Origin: Tessaracoccus flavus
GTDB taxonomy: Bacteria; Actinomycetota; Actinomycetes; Propionibacteriales; Propionibacteriaceae
DNA length: 64,000 bases
Direction: 5' to 3'
NCBI RefSeq assembly: GCF_001997295.1
Contig: NZ_CP019605.1
Location: 868,001 to 932,000, forward strand
This document shows, one piece after another, positions 60,329 to 64,000 of the stretch. The stretch's first letter is position 1, and every line of letters starts with the position of its first letter. Under the pieces are notes generated by a model. That model searched no databases, was not told where the DNA came from, and was given only the letters and a program-made list of their open reading frames with translations. A program made the translations under genes and the position numbers.

Positions 60329-61015
60329 CTACGAGCGGATGAGGGTGGGGGACTCGATGCCCCGCGCCAGCCAGGCCAGCAGATCAGCGGCTGGGCCGCG
60401 GATCTCGGCCACAGAATCACCCTGACGTCCGACGGTGCCCTCGTAGCCTTCGTCGGCCACCAGTCGGTGCGCCGGGAAGTCCTCCCTGTCCCCGATGTGG
60501 ACCACCTGAAACGCCAGGAGGGACAGGGCGATCTCGGGACTCAGGTCCCGGGGGCCGAAGTGGCTCTCCATATCCATGTGGTGCAGGACCACCTCGCCCA
60601 GGCGCGCGAGCGGGATGTGCCTGGCCGAGAGATGGTAGCCCGCACGCAGCGTCACCAGGCGGTCGTCACCCTCCAGCGCCCCCAGCTCCGCCTGGAGGGC
60701 GCTGGCGCTCGTGTCGAGCTTGATCTGCAGCTCGAGCCCGCTGTCGAGACTGCCGAGTTCGAGCGCGCGGTGCCTGGCGGCCTCAGACTCGTACATCCGT
60801 CGGGGGGTGCCCGCGTGGAGTCCCTGGATGGCGCGCACCATCCCGAGCGCTCCCTCGACGAGGTGCGTGGCCACGTGGCTGCGGGTCCAACCGATCAGCG
60901 CCGTCGGGTGTGCCCAGTCGTCGTCGGAGTAGGAAATCGTCGTGCCTAGCAGCAGCGATGTGTGCTCGCGGACAGCCTCAACCACTTCGCCGAAGGGGGC
61001 GCGGTTGATGGGCAT
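60329..61015 (-). CDS. Mycothiol-dependent maleylpyruvate isomerase-like (DinB fold) protein
   Basis: 228 aa from ATG 61015. N-terminal four-helix DinB-like domain with [17 protein letters not shown] and [17 protein letters not shown] supplying metal-binding histidines, as in the MDMPI family of actinobacteria. The C-terminal part ([38 protein letters not shown]) is the SCP2-like partner domain. Specific reaction unknown; mycothiol-dependent isomerase or transferase activity is plausible. It is a close divergent neighbour of uvrA (34 bp between start codons) and probably not itself a repair gene. Confidence 0.8.
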   Translation of the reverse strand: MPINRAPFGEVVEAVREHTSLLLGTTISYSDDDWAHPTALIGWTRSHVATHLVEGALGMVRAIQGLHAGTPRRMYESEAARHRALELGSLDSGLELQIKLDTSASALQAELGALEGDDRLVTLRAGYHLSARHIPLARLGEVVLHHMDMESHFGPRDLSPEIALSLLAFQVVHIGDREDFPAHRLVADEGYEGTVGRQGDSVAEIRGPAADLLAWLARGIESPTLIRS

Positions 61016-61021
61016 GGGACC

Positions 61022-61042
61022 AACGTAGCAAAGACGTACCAT
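61022..61042. promoter_or_regulatory. Compact divergent leaderless promoters, MDMPI-like gene and uvrA
   Basis: Minus strand TACGTT (61027-61022), then 6 nt, then ATG 61015. Plus strand TACCAT (61037-61042), then 7 nt, then GTG 61050. The two -10 elements are only 9 nt apart, so each promoter's -35 region lies in the other gene's start region. Confidence 0.55.
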
Positions 61043-61049
61043 TGCGGGC

Positions 61050-63884
<2,835 letters not shown>

Positions 63885-63908
63885 GGGTGGCCTCTCCCTG
63901 CCCGACGC

Positions 63909-64000
63909 TTACTCGGCTGGGGTGTAGGACCAGTCGCGGGGGCGCTGGACGAACCGGTTCCACAGGAAGGACCCGACGCCGAGGGTGACCGTGGCAGCGG
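63909..64000 (-). CDS. C-terminal end of a membrane protein, cut by the window edge
   Basis: Only about 29 residues are visible. They read AATVTLGVGSFLWNRFVQRP, then RDWSYTPAE and a TAA stop at 63911-63909. One hydrophobic segment followed by NRFVQRPRDW suggests the last helix and tail of an integral membrane protein, possibly GtrA-like. Too short for a firm call. It ends 24 nt after uvrA, convergent. Confidence 0.4.
   Translation of the reverse strand, partial: AATVTLGVGSFLWNRFVQRPRDWSYTPAE

Overview
The window is high-GC chromosomal DNA from an actinobacterium. Supporting features are SepF plus a DivIVA/Wag31-type polar growth protein, an ANTAR response regulator, a protein of the mycothiol-dependent maleylpyruvate isomerase family, a DUF3040 protein, a MoxR-DUF58-TgpA operon next to mraZ, the DUF6504-HEPN-DnaE2-DinB block, and many genes whose start codon lies 6-7 nt after a TANNNT hexamer (leaderless mRNAs). 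A member of the Propionibacteriaceae (Tessaracoccus-like) is my best guess, from gene order and style only.

Layout. (1) 1-12.6 kb is accessory. A seven-gene minus-strand operon (10213 down to 936) encodes a MurG-like glycosyltransferase, two GT4-type glycosyltransferases, an ABC exporter, two APH-fold kinase-like proteins and UDP-glucose dehydrogenase. It probably makes, modifies and exports a surface glycan or glycolipid. A GC-rich palindromic repeat family is scattered through this operon and lies inside several of its coding sequences. Remnants of three transposase families (IS110, ISL3, IS1634-like) surround it. A lower-GC patch with a small membrane protein and a disrupted secreted protein lies between two of them. 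(2) 12.8-18.7 kb is a DNA-damage polymerase block: DUF6504, HEPN protein, dnaE2 and dinB behind a structured leader. (3) 18.7-23.5 kb, minus strand, is the moxR-DUF58-tgpA-DUF3040 unit. (4) 23.5-39.7 kb is a complete dcw cluster, from mraZ with its operator repeats through ftsZ, sepF and yggT. (5) 39.8-52.7 kb holds divIVA, dksA-like, lspA, rluD, pyk, tRNA-Leu, pdtaR, a thioesterase, polA, an uncharacterised two-gene unit, a lone class F-like sortase, rpsA and a tiny membrane protein. (6) 52.7-64 kb holds coaE, the glycine cleavage operon gcvT-gcvH-gcvP, a gutted MFS transporter, uvrB, an MDMPI-like protein, uvrA and the tail of a membrane protein.

How the genes work together. The central part is core growth machinery. 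rsmH through ftsZ build septal peptidoglycan and the divisome. SepF and DivIVA organise the ring and poles. uvrA, uvrB, polA, dnaE2 and dinB cover excision repair and translesion synthesis. The accessory end looks recently rearranged. The most interesting parts are the glycan operon with its intragenic repeats, the structured leader before the mutagenesis block, and the 98-aa plus 421-aa pair downstream of polA. Three genes (IS110 transposase, HEPN protein, DUF58 protein) are each broken by one missing C in a C-run, so a shared sequencing or assembly cause must be considered before calling them pseudogenes.
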